Made by a program: the position numbers and the translations under genes. A stretch of 64,000 nucleotides of DNA from an uncultured Metabacillus sp. (lineage in GTDB: Bacteria; Bacillota; Bacilli; Bacillales; Bacillaceae): assembly GCF_947503125.1 (NCBI RefSeq), contig NZ_CANNCR010000002.1, forward strand, positions 232,327 through 296,326, written 5' to 3'. The notes under the pieces were generated by a model. The model was not told the origin of the DNA, made no database searches, and saw only the letters and a program-made list of their open reading frames with translations. Below are positions 62,826-64,000 of the stretch, one piece after another (the stretch's first letter is position 1; the number at the start of each line of letters is the position of its first letter).

Positions 62826-63620
62826 ATGAAAAAGAAATGGGGATTTACGCTGCTTGCATTCACAAGTATCGGTTTGCTTTTTCCCGAAACAGGTGAAGCG
62901 GCATTGGGAGACAGAACATTATCAAAGGGAATGGCACATAGTGATGTAAAAGAATTGCAGGAGTATTTATTAGCAAAAGGAAATTTTCCTTATCATACCG
63001 CTACAGGCTATTTTGGTGACATAACGGAGGATGCTGTAAGAGAATTTCAATCAGAGAAACGTATTAAAATAGATGGTATTGCAGGTCCGCAAACAAATGT
63101 AAAAATAAAAGTTCTCCGTAAAGGAGATATGGGCAAGCCGGTTATCCAACTTCAACAGCTTTTACAAGCATGGGACTCTTATAGTGGAGCAATTGATGGA
63201 ATCTATGGCGACGGGACAAAAAATGCTGTTGCTCAATTTCAACGTAAAGTAGGGTTAGCAGTTGATGGTATTGCAGGTCCGCAAACATTTAGTAAATTAA
63301 ACCAAAAAGCATCTGCTGCCGATCAGTCTGTTAAAGAACTAACTGTTGCGAGTACCGCCTATACTGCATACTGTAGTGGCTGCTCTGGAGTAACAAGAAT
63401 GGGAGTCGATTTGAAAAAATATCCGGATGGTAAGGTAATTGCTGTCGACCCAAGTGTTATACCTTTAGGATCTACCGTTGAAGTAGAAGGCTATGGAACT
63501 GCCATTGCAGCTGATATTGGCGGAGGGATTACAGGAAATGAAATAGATGTCTTTTTCCCAACAGAAAATACGGCACTACAATGGGGAAGAAAAACGGTGA
63601 AGGTTAGAGTGCTTGATTAA
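62826..63620 (+). CDS. Secreted cell-wall protein with two peptidoglycan-binding domains and a 3D domain
   Basis: 264 residues. A signal peptide (KKKWGFTLLAFTSIGLLFP, cleaved after about residue 25) is followed by two PG_binding_1 repeats, each ending DGIAGPQT, and a C-terminal 3D domain with IAVDPSVIPLGSTVEVEGYG, AADIGGGITGNEIDVFF and RKTVKVRVL. The three aspartates of the 3D (lytic-transglycosylase-like) site are present. GAGGAGGC precedes the ATG. Probably remodels the wall or spore cortex. No riboswitch or WalR box was convincing upstream. Confidence 0.9.
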   Translation: MKKKWGFTLLAFTSIGLLFPETGEAALGDRTLSKGMAHSDVKELQEYLLAKGNFPYHTATGYFGDITEDAVREFQSEKRIKIDGIAGPQTNVKIKVLRKGDMGKPVIQLQQLLQAWDSYSGAIDGIYGDGTKNAVAQFQRKVGLAVDGIAGPQTFSKLNQKASAADQSVKELTVASTAYTAYCSGCSGVTRMGVDLKKYPDGKVIAVDPSVIPLGSTVEVEGYGTAIAADIGGGITGNEIDVFFPTENTALQWGRKTVKVRVLD

Positions 63621-63708
63621 AAAATGGATACATAATAGTAATGAAAATAAAAAGATGCCTATTGAGCAAAGAATTTTAGATTAACTTCAATTTAATTTTA
63701 AAATCGAG

Positions 63709-63829
63709 TTGACAGGTAGGATTAATAGGATATATAATCTGATTAATTAGTAACGAAATAAAAAGCCGATCGGAAAACCGAAGGCCTAACTCTTTTTCTG
63801 CAAAAGGGTTAGGCCTTTTTTATTTCTCT
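63709..63829 (+). promoter_or_regulatory. Promoter, short leader and terminator (candidate attenuator or small RNA)
   Basis: A strong promoter, TTGACA at 63709-63714 and TATAAT at 63733-63738 with 18-bp spacing, precedes a ~75-nt leader. GCC-GAT-CGG-AAAA-CCG-AA-GGC (63765-63785) is a compact hairpin sharing GGC with the left arm of a 16-bp terminator (63781-63796 / 63802-63817, one mismatch) followed by six T residues. The overlap makes the two structures mutually exclusive. Confidence 0.6.
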
Positions 63830-64000
63830 TACTAGCAGATCACAACACAATGAGGTGTAAGTCTGAAATGAATACTCTGGGCACCCAGTTAAAAAATGGG
63901 CATAGCAAAACAAGCCATCGATCGATGACTCAACTGGAAATATATGGTTAGTTTAGCGTCAAGTAGTTGTAACTTCCATCACTCGAAAGCCTTGACTTTT
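63830..64000. other. Unassigned window end
   Basis: No supportable gene on either strand to the window edge. It may be the 5' untranslated region or start of a gene governed by the preceding leader, or the edge of another repeat. Confidence 0.3.

Noticed and set aside
63869..63955. Short plus-strand frame starting ATG 63869
   Set aside because: No RBS, low-complexity product and no terminator; not supportable as a gene.
1..64000. CRISPR arrays, tRNA or rRNA genes, prophage, intact insertion sequences
   Set aside because: No regularly spaced repeats, cloverleaf or rRNA sequence, and no transposase or phage reading frames were seen.

Overview
The window looks like chromosome of a low-GC, endospore-forming Bacillaceae. 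The grounds are AT-rich DNA, strong AGGAGG-type ribosome binding sites, many TTG/GTG starts, hairpin-plus-T terminators, CcpA-type cre sites, a spoVA operon and many Bacillus-type families. It contains no rRNA, tRNA, CRISPR array, phage block or intact transposase.

1-13 kb: the 3' end of a secreted family-11 rhamnogalacturonan lyase with a C-terminal FIMAH-like domain; an E. coli-type S-adenosylmethionine decarboxylase (speD); a molybdenum cluster (moaA and fdhD leftward, an FdhF/YdeP-type molybdopterin oxidoreductase rightward); two tiny genes; a DUF6376-like lipoprotein; fabF; a tandem P-loop ATPase; a SIMPL protein; a DUF1292 protein and a Nudix hydrolase.

13-21 kb: a CapA-like protein, then a carbohydrate locus made of a LacI regulator, Gfo/Idh/MocA oxidoreductase, lipoprotein binding protein, two permeases and a sugar isomerase. 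It ends in a truncated second oxidoreductase, so the operon has lost its 3' part. No ATPase is present, so a shared one is presumably used.

21-29 kb: DUF1835 protein, dispersed structured repeats, MgtC-family protein, exonuclease III, ppnP, M20 peptidase, a MATE-like transporter, a YitT-type protein and a small zinc-ribbon protein. 29.5-36.2 kb: a branched-chain acyl-CoA (leucine-type) degradation operon resembling B. subtilis yng, but with scoAB-like CoA-transferase genes and no HMG-CoA lyase; a perfect cre site lies in front of its main block.

36-53 kb: a triple-LysM/beta-propeller protein, purT, a DnaJ-type zinc-finger miniprotein, then a large cobalamin locus in two transcription units. 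Each unit has a TTTACA-17-TATAAT promoter, a cobalamin riboswitch and a terminator. Unit 1 is cobO-cbiA-cobQ-cobT. Unit 2 is btuF-btuC-btuD/cbiZ-cbiB-cobD-cobU-cobS-cobC plus a second, divergent cobU-like gene. Together they cover B12 import, cobinamide salvage, late amidation, adenosylation and nucleotide-loop assembly; no early corrin-ring genes are visible.

53-62 kb: a spore-envelope region with a YkoQ-like phosphoesterase, an MGDG-synthase-like glycosyltransferase and a mobile-type spoVA operon (spoVAC-spoVAD-spoVAEb-DUF1657-DUF421). Here spoVAC carries a +1 frameshift and a probable YhcN/YlaJ-type lipoprotein is reduced to a C-terminal remnant. An endonuclease/exonuclease/phosphatase-fold protein, a YkoP-like protein and an alkaline-phosphatase-superfamily protein follow. 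62-64 kb: small spore-type proteins, another copy of the structured repeat, a 3D-domain wall protein, and a promoter-leader-terminator unit whose target gene lies beyond the window.
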